DNA of 64,000 bases from the NCBI GenBank assembly GCA_947095585.1, contig OX352763.1, forward strand, positions 25,779,462-25,843,461, in the 5' to 3' direction. A model generated the notes under the pieces. That model was not told the DNA's origin, ran no database searches, and saw nothing but the letters and a program-made list of their open reading frames with translations. The stretch comes from Nephrocerus scutellatus. Its lineage: Eukaryota > Arthropoda > Insecta > Diptera > Pipunculidae. How positions within the stretch are numbered: position 1 is the first letter of the stretch; every line of letters begins with the position of its first letter. Of this stretch, positions 38,050-48,620 are shown one piece after another. Position numbers and translations under genes: made by a program.

Positions 38050-40440
38050 TGAGCAGGAATTTCTGCGCACTTTGTTGTTGTTGTTGTTGTAGCAACTATT
38101 AATTCGTGTTGTTAGTCCAAACGGCTGCTGCTTCGACGGGCTGTGTCCATAGTGATAGCGGTGTGAGTAGCGTCGGATGGGATGGGCAGCTGAATAGATG
38201 AGCTGTGTTATGGTGGTCCGGGCATTGATCGATGATGCTGTCACGTAAGCGGTGTATGTAGCTTTTCAGAAAAGAGCTCCATCCTGATCTCAGTTGCGCC
38301 AGGGTTGATCTGGTTTGTCTGGGGAGGTTTTCCTCGCTTTGATGTATACGGGGAGGGCGACCTCCCAACACGATGTTATGTTGGCGATCATCTAGTGCGA
38401 CTCTGACTGACGCTTGATGAATTACATTTAGGGCTGCCTTATAGTCTGCTGGATCTAGAGGTGTATGTGCGATGAATTGTTTTGTCTCTTCGCGGAACAT
38501 ACGAATATCGGATCGGATATGCCTGGGTGGTGTGTTGAAGGTGAGCAGGTCACGGTTCGGGTGATCGGGTTTGTGGCATGCCAGTAGGAATTGTTTGGCA
38601 AGAAGTTCGTTGTGCTCTTTCACTTTTAGCTTTTCGGTTTCTTGATGTAAATGGTGAAAGGTTGAAGATTTGAGTGAGGTAAGTGATACCTATTGAGCCT
38701 GGATGTTTGAGCATAATCGTTGCGATTCCATTCGGTCCAATGGCTTTGAACGGTTTTACACTGCGTATGGCTAATTCGACTTCGGAGGGAAGTAGAATAT
38801 GTGAGGTGTTGTCGTGGTCAAGGATGTGCAATTTCCAGAGAGTAGTACGATTGCTCTTGTTACAGTGCGTTGGGTGTTCTGTAAACTGGCGACAGAACAT
38901 TGAGGAACACTTCCTGCGGCAGTCTTGTTGGGTACTGTTGAATGTGATGGCTGTTAGGTCTCTACGTCTGGTGGTGTTGAAGAGCTGCTTGACGGTGGAC
39001 CAAAGTTTCTTTAAGCCCTGTCACAAGATTGAAGGTACTCCAGCCATTTAGTTCTCCTGTGTTGGTTGACTAGGCGATCAATCTCGTGATTTAGTAGGTC
39101 GATTCTATTGTTCGCGGGGTTGATGCTGCGAATATGGTCACGTTCGTTAGCGAGCTGGACTGCTTCTGCTGGGAAGTTAGGACTAATTATAGGGATTCTG
39201 CCGGTTGGAATGAAACGGGAAGCTGCTCTGATGACGATCTGGCGGAAGATCCTTTTACCTGAAATTGCGTTGGTTGGGGGTGGTAACTGTCCTAATTGTC
39301 TGTCGGCAAACCTAGTGAAACTTGGCCAGTCCGCCTTGGCGTAATTGACAAACGTGCGTTTATCCGCTGACACAAAGTCTAGATTAGAGTGCCAGCAATC
39401 ATGGTTGGCGTTGAAATCCCCAACAATCAGACGGTTACCATTTGTTAGTAGATGTTCTAGAGAAGGAAGGTAGCCGGATGTGCGGCATGTTGTTGGAGGA
39501 ATATAGACATTCGTTATTTCGATTAGGGTGTCGTTGGACTTGACTGCAATAGTTTGTGTTTCGAGATGTGGATCAAGTGTGGTGGGTGCCGGTGTTGGCA
39601 TGAGTCTTTAGTTGACCGAGTTTTCCACGAGGAACGCAAGACATCCTCCGCCTTCACTGTTTCTGTCCCTGCGTATGATGTTATAATTGGTGCTTCTGGA
39701 TAGCAAGCGGCAGGGGTGAACTTTGTTTCTTGTATGGCAGCAATTAAGATCCCATGTTGCTCCATATAGTTGGTGATTTCTGTTATTTTCCCTCGTAAGC
39801 CGTTGCAATTCAGATGCATGACAGCGAAAGGTATTTGGTGTTTATGTGTTGTATGTTGATAGTTTGCAGGTGGGGGTGAGTCTGTGGATTATGGTGGAGT
39901 GTTGATGAGCAAGTTGACATTGTCTATCGGATTACGACTGGTTGTGGTGGATGCTGTGGGTGGAGTAAGAGGTTGTGGGTGGGTTGCTTGGTTAGAGCAG
40001 CATGGGGCCATGGCGGTCCATTGATGATAGTTATTAAGTCCAGAGCATGTTCTAAGATGACACCAGTTCTCACAGCCATTGCATTTGACGGAAGAGGCAT
40101 TGCTGTGTATGCGGCTTTGGCACACTGTGCCAGGTAGTGGCGTTGTTGGTTGTCTGAACTCGTGCCCTGCAGCATTCCGCAATGAAACTCCGATTCCAGT
40201 CTCTGCTGTTGGCTAGACCTGAGCATCGTCGAAAATGGCACCAGTGTCCGCAGTTGTTGCACTTAACTGAGGAGATGTTTCTATTTATCCTTGTATTGCA
40301 TACAAAGCATGTCCAGATCCGAGGACCTGGATTTGGCTCGATGCCGGCTAGTAGGAGTAGTATGCGGAGCAAGGATGCCGGCGTACATTGCTCCACTATA
40401 GAAAAAACGTTTGAAATGAACGAATTGTAGTTGATTGTTG
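38050..40440 (-). mobile_element. I/jockey-like non-LTR element with 2A-like and PHD-like motifs
   Basis: Minus-strand order from 40.44 kb: a hydrophobic segment ending LLLLAGIEPNPGP (2A-like), then two Cys/His clusters like a PHD finger (CFVCNTRI, VKCNNCGHWCHFRRCSGL at 40.27 kb; a second with VKCNGCENWCHLRTCSGL at 40.1 kb). The endonuclease follows (MHLNCNGLRGKITEI, AAIQETKFTPA, LIVGDFNANHDCWHS at about 39.41 kb), then an RT start (VELAIRSVKPFKAIGPNGIA, about 38.75 kb). The RT core is deleted, and the C-terminal TLAQLRSGWSSFLKSYIHRL and HLFSCPSHPT cluster (about 38.2 kb) precedes an AAC repeat tail at 38.08 kb. Stops and shifts break it. Confidence 0.8.
40322..40345 (-). other. 2A-like ribosome-skipping motif (GIEPNPGP)
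   Basis: Eight codons read GIEPNPGP after a Leu-rich stretch (RILLLLA). This fits the 2A consensus except for Gly in place of the usual Asp. It lies directly before the first PHD-like cluster of the non-LTR element. Confidence 0.7.
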
Positions 40441-40915
40441 ACATGCTTTGCCAAGAGAATCCTGGGTCGATTTCGGAACGAAGACCCAAATGTCGTGAGA
40501 ATCGAGAACCGAATGATAAAAGTTATCGGTGAAGAAAACATTGCGAAGTCAATAGAATCATTTGACCACCACAGGAATGTTTTCTGCTTGTCACTGTTTT
40601 ATCGCTTCTTCCATCAGCGGTGCTCAAGAGAAATAGCCAGCTACATGTCACCCCTTCCTAGAATTCAACCGCAATACTCGTGGCGACCAAAATGCTCATC
40701 AGTTTAGCCTCATGCCCATCTTTGGACGAACAGTTAAATTCAGAGATTCGTTCTTTAGTCGTATAACACGTATGTAGAATGCTTTGTCAAGCTCTGATTT
40801 TCCTCATCACTATGTACAATCCGCCGGTATTCAAAACACAAGCTTACAGACATCTTCTTCTTCCTCTCCACGTCCACGCTGTACTAAGTCTAGCATTATA
40901 AGGGTGCATGGAAAT
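40440..40915 (+). mobile_element. CR1-like non-LTR 3' part
   Basis: The plus strand reads GEENIAKSIESFDHHRNVF, CLSLFYRFFHQRCSREIASY and a TRM-NALSSSDFP-like block, matching the minus-strand CR1 copies at 13.3 and 8.3 kb. It abuts the 5' end of the 2A-bearing element. Confidence 0.75.
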
Positions 40916-41816
40916 TATAAAAAAAAACAACTTCCTTAGTGTTTTATAAATATCGCATAAAAGCCATTTATTTATTATCGTAAATTAAACGTAAAGTGCT
41001 TAGTTTGTTTCCGTTTTATAAAAACTATTATTTTTTATAAAATATAAAAGAATGTTCCTTAACAAAAACTTGAACATATTCGGTTCGTTCTCTACGAAAA
41101 CAAATTATTGATTTTACCTTGTTTTCTCCATTAAATATATAAATAACTTTACCTTTAAGGTAATTCTGTAATTTGTAAAATATAATTATTATAGTATTCT
41201 GCAGTAAGCTACAACAAATATAATATAAGTCTTTTCATATTCACAGTGTTAAGAGGTGTGTGTTTTTGTATGTGTTTCGGTGCATGTTGAATGAATAGTC
41301 GGAGGCGGAGTGGTGATTATTAGTAAACCACATAACATTACAATAACAATTCACAAGACTGAACAAATAACAACAATTATTATTATATAAGAACATTATC
41401 GATTGACCATAACTGGTTTTTTTTTTCTTTCAAAAACTACGCTTTTTGTCAACAAAAAAAATATATTATAAATATAACGACTACCGTTTATCACGCATTC
41501 TTAATTTATCACTTGCTTCTTCTAAACAATTTTATTGTTTTCTATAGCATTTTATTACATATTTGTAATATATAATTAGAAAGGCGAAATATTCTTGTTA
41601 TGCTGGAAATTTCTTGTCAAAAAAGTGTGTATGCAAAGCAGCAGTTGCTTGCTAAGAGGATACCCTACCGAAGACATAAGCTTAAATAAAATTTCTTAAA
41701 GTCGACCGACAAAAGAAAACAGGAAAACAGCCTTGGAGAAGAATCTCGTAATGTACAAGTACAAGTCTTTTATTGCTGTTGTTGTTATTGTGATTCCACC
41801 ACGCTTAGAATCCATT
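40916..41816. other. AT-rich stretch, probable 3' flank of a minus-strand gene
   Basis: No coding signal; a 50-base piece at about 41.70-41.75 kb resembles the AWEKNLV region of the 18.7-kb RTE relic. Confidence 0.3.
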
Positions 41817-44428
41817 TCACTTTGATGTTGAATAGGATTTTTGCTTATTCATCAGTAATATCATGCCAGCATTCATGCCAACGCTTCCCCATTTCACACA
41901 CTCGGACATCTGTAAGATTAACAATAATTATTGAGAAGTACTTTTGAAACAACGCATGTTTCTCACCCACCTGTCGTTTTCTGACATCTTGTTGGCGACT
42001 ACCGTATCTGCACCAATAGGCAAAATGCTTGCTATTATGCCACAAACTATGTTTTGCTTTTCGGGCAAAGGATACCTAAAAAATAATTAAATTTTATTTA
42101 CATATATGGATTACTAAATTACTTTCCTTTTGATATTTTATACCCGTTGTAGTATAAGGAAACAACAAATCTGATTAAATTGAATTGAAAAAATGGACAC
42201 ACTGAATATTCAAAAATGAACCATTTTATCCTTTAATTTCCTTAAACTTCCAAAGAATTATATAAATATATGTTAACCATCTACTACATAGATTGGAAAT
42301 TAATTTATTCCCTAGGTTCCCTAGTTGTAAAGTTAGGTTTTGCATTCATTACAAAAGTTTAGTTTATTTAATAGCAAATGCATTTGTGTCATTCTTGTAA
42401 GTTTGTCCAAAACTCTGTAACTTCTTCTTTGGCTAAGCAATTAAAAATCGGTTCAATGATAGGGCAAGAACTACTTTATCCTTTTTTATTGCAAGACGAT
42501 TTCATCGTGAGCATCCTAATTCATGTCATTTTTAAAACGAAGGCTTGATATGTTCTATCAATGACATCGAAGGCGTTTTTTTGGTTCATATAGGTACAAT
42601 CGGTAGGCGCCGTGGCTTAGTGGATAAGAGCATAGACTTCTGAGCAGGGGGTTCGTGGTTCGAATCCCAGTACCACCAAAAGTATTTATCACGGTGTCCC
42701 ACCTCTCGCGAAAGTCTGAAAAACGTCCGAGAGTAATAACTTGTCACGGAAAGCTTATCAATTCGTCGTTCGGATCCGGCGACTCAACATGCCGCGTCAT
42801 TCATAACGGTCATCTTGGCTCACCTTTCAACATCTACTCGGGAGTCAAGCAAGGCTGCACCCTCTCACCATTGCTTTTCACAATTGTCATCGAATTGATG
42901 ATGAAAATAGTAACCCGTACTCTATCGGGTTTGCCATGGAATGTTTTTCACCGCCTAGAAGACCTAGACTATGCCGATGATATCTGTCTCCTATCACAAT
43001 CGCTAGGTGACATGGAGCGAAAATTATACTCACTAGAACTCCACGCTAACAAAGTGGGTCTCAAAAACAAAACTACTAGTGGAACATGTGATCTCTCAAT
43101 TGACGGACATCAGATAGAGGAAGTCGATAAGTTTTGTTATTTGGGCAGCTGGTGGTGCTGACTTGGATCTCGCAAATCTCCCGGAATCTAAAGCTAATGA
43201 TCTTCAGATCTAACGTTCTCTCAGTACTCTTGTATGGCTGCGAAACGTGGAAAGCCACAGAGTTATTTGCGACGCGCCTCCCTAGTTTTCGTCAACAGGT
43301 GCTTAAGGAGGATACTGAGAATAAGATGGCCGGACATTATCACTAATCAAGACTTGCTGAGAGTAACACAGCAGGAAGCAATTACGAAACTAGCGCTTGA
43401 CTGGAATCCACAAGAAAGCCATCGAGTTGGCCGTTCTAGCAAGACATGGAAAAGGACAATAGAAGAGGAAGCAAGATCCCAGGGGACCGAGTGGCGTCTC
43501 TTTAAACCTCAGGCGTTAAATTGAGTTCGTTGGCGGGCGTTTGTAGAAGCCCTATGCTCTCCCGCGGAGTAAAGGAAAGAAAGAAGAAGATTAAACTGTA
43601 GGTCCCCTCCATTTGTGTACAAAAATATACATGATCAACAGAAATGCTTGCGAGAAGCCAGGCCTTGGACCGCAATGGTCTGTCGCGCGCGCCGAATATT
43701 ATTATTAAAGGTGCAATCGGCTTATAAACTTAACAGAATTATTTACCAGCCTGATGATAATCTGACCAATATCAATCAATATCAAATTTGCCTAAAATTA
43801 AGTTACACTGTTATGGGACTATTCCATTTTATGGAATATCCTATAGGCAGTAGTTATGGATGCCTATTTTTCCATTGTTTTGAAATAACTTCCTCCTCGC
43901 ATACACATTAATTGCTGCATGGGAAATTGCGGCGTCATTGCGTTTCCCTCCATTACTACATTTTCTTTTTATTCTATATTTTTTTTTAAAAGCTCAAGGC
44001 ATTCCTAGAAATTGCCTTCCCATTGCTTATCAGATTTAATTTTAAAAGTTAGAAGGATCACATACAAATTTCCCACTCAATCAGACAAGGCAGAATCCTC
44101 GGTACCGCCACCGTGCGATTTGAACCGCAGATAAAAAAAGGTTTGACGGAACATAAAGTAATGCTGTTGATCCTCGCAGATTCCGCCATGTCTTAATTGA
44201 CGCTTAACCCCAATAGAGAACCCTGACAAATTTGTAAGGGCGGATTACCTGATTTCGAATGTCTTTCTCGTTGTGTGGCTGTTTTTCTTTATCGGCAAAA
44301 TTATTAATACGTAATTCAAATCCATGACTCCAAATTTCATCCAATGTCATTTTGATCGATTTGAATGTTCCATTTTCGCGTATTTTCATCGAAAATATTT
44401 CAATGGTTTCTGGTTTTGGTTTATTATC
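41817..44428 (-). CDS. Unrecognised protein, probable 3' exons
   Basis: Three minus-strand exons fit by splice sites and phase: 44428-44249 (after TTTTCCACAG, ending CAG before GTAATC; 60 codons, with MTLDEIWSHGFELRINN), 42075-41971 (after TTTTTTAG; SLWHNSKHFAYWCRYG), and 41909-41817 (after TTAATCTTACAG, ending TGA). If the last 61-bp intron is kept, the frame stays open to a TAA at 41845-41847 instead. I do not recognise the family. The intron 42076-44248 holds a tRNA-like sequence and an RTE copy. Linkage to the first exon at 58.1-58.5 kb is plausible, but the phases do not join directly, so an exon is missing or these are two genes. Confidence 0.5.
42606..42678 (+). repeat. tRNA-like sequence (Arg-UCU-like pseudo-tRNA or SINE head)
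   Basis: GTGGCTTAGTGGATAAGAGC fits an A box and GGTTCGAATCC a perfect B box at tRNA spacing, with CTTCTGA in the anticodon-loop position. The acceptor ends do not pair and the T stem has two mismatches, so it is a pseudogene or SINE head. A related copy is at 33385-33444. Confidence 0.6.
42640..43590 (+). mobile_element. RTE-like non-LTR relic with 3' end
   Basis: The plus strand reads GVKQGCTLSPLLFTIVIELM (RT motif B), LEDLDYADDICLLSQ (catalytic YADD, about 42.97 kb), EEVDKFCYLGS, then after a gap VNRCLRRILRIRWPDIITN, a LALDWNPQ block and SSKTWKRTIEEEA, ending in a GGAAAGAAAGAAGAAG tail. The 60.11-60.60 kb and 22.44-22.56 kb pieces share this 3' end. Confidence 0.85.
43591..44248. other. 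Intron-like stretch, nothing recognised
   Basis: No coding or repeat signal supported. Confidence 0.3.
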
Positions 44429-44829
44429 TGTGGAAAATATTAAATTAAAAAAGTCTCGGATTATATTTTAAATATTCTAAATAATAAAATTGAAATTACA
44501 ATTACAAAAAAAATGGAGGTGTGGGCACAACATGACTTTCTTTTACGGACGGGGCCGAATTCTTCAGTATTATTAACCCATTAACCAATACATCTTTTTG
44601 TATTTCAGTTACATCTCTTCTTGTGTTTTTTTGACATGCGGGTTCCACCTGAGTTTGGCTCCTAGTGATAATACCAAGATATTTGGATGTGTTCGCCTAT
44701 GGAACAATTTGTTCTTCTATGCACACTGGCTTGTGCAGAATATGGTTGATGGTAAAATCAATATGCACAGATTTGGTTTCGCGTGTGTCGTGTGTGATGG
44801 GTTGATGGGCCATTTTCTCCCCCTTTCGC

Positions 44830-45090
44830 ACGACCTAGAGTGATCAGAAAATCTGACCAGCCAGCCACGGGCACGCGAAGTTAATATGGAGAGGGCTGAA
44901 ATGTTGTAAGCGGCTAAATGTGAGGAGCCAATTTTGATATCCCGCGTTTGACGCGAGTTGCGTGTGGCGCGCGTGAAGCGTGGAAAAAAGAAAATACCTC
45001 AAAAACCGATATTTTAGCGATTATTATCAAATAATAAAGGACTGTGTGGCGTGTTTCGATGTATACATAAACTTTACTTGTTTTTCTATT
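44830..45090. repeat. INE/Helitron-like dispersed repeat, copy 1
   Basis: It contains CACGGGCACGCGAAGTTAAT, a GCG/CGT-rich palindromic segment, AAGCGTGGAAAAAAG, and CCGATATTTTAGCGATTATT with GTGTGGCGTGTTTCGATG. The same order recurs at 51.40-51.73 kb and 53.81-54.01 kb. Confidence 0.6.
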
Positions 45091-46850
45091 GATTCGGTAT
45101 TATTGTCGCCAATGGGCAAATTTGCAAAATCATCTGCGAATGTAGCAGCTATATTTTCATTGAACGTAGCAACGTAGGCAAGTTAGAAGTCACTAGTGTA
45201 CAGGAAGTAGAGCGTTGTTCCTAGCACACTGCCTTGTGAATTTTCTTTAGGTCAGAGTAGGCTTCCCTTTACCTGATTCTGATGAATCTTTCTGATATAT
45301 AAAATTGTAGTATGTATGTAGTTCTGAGTTGTTGGCTGAAGTTTGGGCTACATTGAAAAATATTGCTTAACAGAGTTTTTTCTCTTCAAGCGATTATTGT
45401 TATTTTGTTTAATCAGCTCTAATATTTATCTAGGCTAGTTATTACCTATGATTCTCTTTTGATTTCAGGATTGTTATTCCAGGCTGTCACTATTAAAAAT
45501 TGTATTTATTGTACGTAGCTACTCTAAGATAATACGTTCAGGGCATAACACATAATTTGAATTCTTTCTATTAAAGATCTATTAAGAGACAAATTTTAGC
45601 TGTTAATTTTTTTTTTATATTGACCTTTTTAAACGCGACGGCTGACGCTTTTTTATAGGTACCACGACAGTTATTCATGAAAGTTAAAAAGTAAAGCAAT
45701 CAGCACAAAACTACAGAGTTCCATTTTGGCTGCCTAGAGAAAAAATTTTTGTTAGAAAAAGAATCTTGTGCTTATTTCTCTTTGGGTACGCTATAGCAGC
45801 GCTATCTTATCATGGTATATTGCAGAGAAAAATCAAAATACTCAATCTGTTTAAATAAAACACTCATTTTTCAGTCAATTAAGATAGGAGGTCTGTGTTA
45901 AAAGAATTACACTCGTATATTATAATTTAATAATTACATTAAGACAATCATCCATCCTACTGCGACATTTGCCGCATGAGAAGCCACCGAGGGAGCACAG
46001 TGTCAGCGCGTTAATTGACAAATAATGTGTTGTGACCTTTGTTCGCTATCAACAAGTCTGCATTTGTCTGGCGAATTGATTTGTTTTCTTCTTTTTTTGT
46101 GCATCAGAGCCGTTTTTTTTTTTATTAAATACAGGGTAATATGTGTAGTTGCAATTGCATTAGCTGTGTCTACTACGTATCTTTGAATATGTTTATAAAA
46201 ATAAATCAGACTTATAAGGCTAAGAAGCCAATAATAAGAAAACATACCCCAGCAGCTAACTAGCTATCACATCATTCTTGCTTTACCCTACAACATCATC
46301 ATCATCATGAGAGTACGCGCCAAAATGGACATTTGTTTTGTAAACAAATAAATAATCAAAACATCAACAAAATATTATTATATCACCTACAATACATACA
46401 TATGAACATATTCCTACCATAATATGTTAAAAACCGTACTACAGACAACACAAGAACGTGACTTTTTTTCGCAGTTTTATTTGCTATTGTACGGGAGAGT
46501 ATGATAAGAATTTACGTTTTGGTCTCACTTGAAAAGTGATAATCATATAATTGTTTTTTGTCAAGGGAGAACTACGCGAATGACTTGCGCCACGCAAAAA
46601 TATGGGCCATTTTTTTAAAAATTAAAAATAAAATTAAAAAGTCGAAGGAATGTAATTTACAATGTACATATCACATTCCTCACGTTTTCTCTCTGATTCA
46701 TTGACAAAGCAATACGGAAAAACGAACTCGAAACTAAAACGACGCAAGTCGTCCAAATGTTTCAATCAATGGATCATGGTGAGGAACAACTACAAAAAAA
46801 CCTGACCAAGAAAATCTTGCAAATAATACAAATAATAAAGGACGTAAATG
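45091..46850. other. AT-rich intron-like stretch, nothing recognised
   Basis: No coding or RNA signal supported. A CATCATCATCATCAT microsatellite lies near 46.30 kb. Confidence 0.3.
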
Positions 46851-46869
46851 AGTCTTCAAAAATTATTTA

Positions 46870-47280
46870 TTCCTCTACGGAACAATTTGGAACTTCATGA
46901 ACTTGTTGACGGCTATTTTAAAGACCTGTAGATTAAACGTTTCGGGAAACATGGAGTCGACCAATTGATTTCACATCGATGTCACTCTCGGATGAAATAA
47001 GAATTTGAAATGTTGGTTTTTACATGAAAATGGTTAAGGAAAATCTATGTTGCTCAGAAATGAAGCGAGTGTTTGGCTTGCTGACAAAAGGACCTAAGAT
47101 TAGAATACGAGTTTCTGAAGAGCATCTACCGTAGCTCCCACATTTCGTCTATGCCCCAAAGAATGAATGGTTTCGTCGTTTATCATATCATGAATTCTAT
47201 TAAGATATTGCTAATGCCATTTTGCAGCCCCAACCTATATGTATGAATTAAATTCCAAAATTGGTCTAACATAAGTTTTT
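46870..47280 (-). mobile_element. CR1-like non-LTR C-terminal remnant
   Basis: Near 46.9-47.0 kb the minus strand reads FLFHPRVTSM, a stop, then NQLVDSMFPETFNLQVFKIA, the characteristic C-terminus of CR1-like reverse transcriptases. Upstream parts are unrecognisable. Confidence 0.5.
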
Positions 47281-47310
47281 ACTGATTATATTCATATTCA
47301 TATGATATTG

Positions 47311-47546
47311 AAGTTGTGAGAGTTTCCTCTAAACCTGGATGCACTGGACAGATAAATGTTTACTGTATGTACGATGATAAGTTCAGGCATGTTGACCTAC
47401 CAGGGTATGGCTATTCTCATTCAAGCAAGGAAGAAATATTTAGGCCTATTTGAATAGTATCTAATTCAAAGAAGAAATCTAAGAAGAGTGTTTGTTCTGA
47501 TAGATAGCAAGGTAGAATTAAAAGAAATAGACAAAGACTTCATTTA
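47311..47546 (+). pseudogene. EngB/GTPBP8-type GTPase fragment (broken)
   Basis: The plus strand encodes VRVSSKPGCTGQINVYCMYD, then HVDLPGYGYSHSSKEEIF containing the G3 motif DxxG and the signature LPGYG. After a +1 frame change and one in-frame TAG it continues YLIQRRNLRRVFVLIDS and KEIDKDFI. This matches the middle of the EngB family of ribosome-assembly GTPases (GTPBP8 in animal mitochondria). The Walker A region upstream and the NKxD/TKxD region downstream are missing. It could be a retrocopy or a remnant of a split gene. Confidence 0.7.
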
Positions 47547-47814
47547 TTAGTTAATATAAGATAGTAAAGATAAGGGTTATAGTCGCATCTTAGTCCTACA
47601 TAACGAATTTCATACGAATCGATTGAGAAATTGCTTGGTCCACAAAATTCCAGAAGCCTAATAGTATGTAACGTTACATAAGCGATTTCTGGAATAGACT
47701 GAAAAAACCACATTTTACTTTGCAATCGTTTAGGCTTAAATAAAATTGATAGCGATAGGTAGATTAAGTATGTTTTCAGTTTTCTGAGGGGTAGTAACCC
47801 CTATTAATGAAAAA

Positions 47815-48030
47815 ATTACGCTATCGCAAGCGGAGAGCTAGCCAATTGTTATAAAACAAGTCCTATCAAATTTTGACTGGTAGAAGCCGATATATACGAC
47901 ACGACAAACAAACGTACACCCGTACAAACGCACTAACGTACTAACATACAAATGTACACATGTTCGCTAAAAAAACTTTATGTCCTCTGAATATAAGCTT
48001 CGCCCTTCGGGCTCGCACTAATAATATTAG
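47815..48030. repeat. INE/Helitron-like repeat, 3' hairpin end, copy A
   Basis: It shares with 53.58-53.76 kb the order CAATTGTTWTAAAACAAGTCC, TGACTGGTAGAAG, ACAAAC-rich tract, GTCCTCTGA, and terminal GCTTCGCCCTTCGGGCTCGC, a short hairpin. Here the hairpin is followed by ACTAAT. Confidence 0.65.
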
Positions 48031-48469
48031 CTTTATCTAATAAATTAGTGTCAATAATCATTTATTTATCTTAATACCTCAGATGGGGTGAAGTAGACGT
48101 TACAACGACGTATAAAGCTCGCTCTTTTTGAAATTTCATAAATATGTTCCTTCCAAGGAAGTTCACTTAATACTTTCAAAAATCAGATCTCGCAATAGGG
48201 GCACCATTAATTACCGGTGGCGCGTAAGGTTGAAAAAAGACAAGCCTGGAATTTATTTGCATCAAATTCAACCCACAGTCGGCTTCTTTATAAAACCGGC
48301 ATCTGTTACCGTTGTGGCCTGCGCTTCCACTGTGGTCTCCGATTCAGTTGTGGTCATCGGTATTAAATCTGCCCCAATCAAGAATGAATTGAATGTTCGA
48401 CAGAATACCCATATTCATTAAATATGGGTAGCCAATTGCATTCTTTTTGATTAACAAACTCAATGAAAG

Positions 48470-48620
48470 ACGATAGCGTTGTATCATTAGCAAATGAATG
48501 GATATCACAGGTTACATGTAATTGAAAATATATATCAAGAAGAGCGTAGGCGACAAGGATGACCCTTGTGGCACGCCAGCATTAATCCCATACGAAGCTT
48601 AGGAGATACTATTCAATACA
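48470..48620 (-). mobile_element. CR1-like RT fragment
   Basis: The minus strand reads GINAGVPQGSSLSPTLFLIY (RT motif B), then degenerates. Confidence 0.6.

Noticed and set aside
42606..42678. A functional tRNA-Arg (UCU) gene
   Set aside because: The acceptor stem does not pair and the T stem has mismatches; a related degenerate copy exists at 33.4 kb.
48128..48421. A Thr/Val-rich reading frame on either strand as a gene
   Set aside because: No splice sites, no family resemblance, and it lies between CR1 and INE-like fragments.
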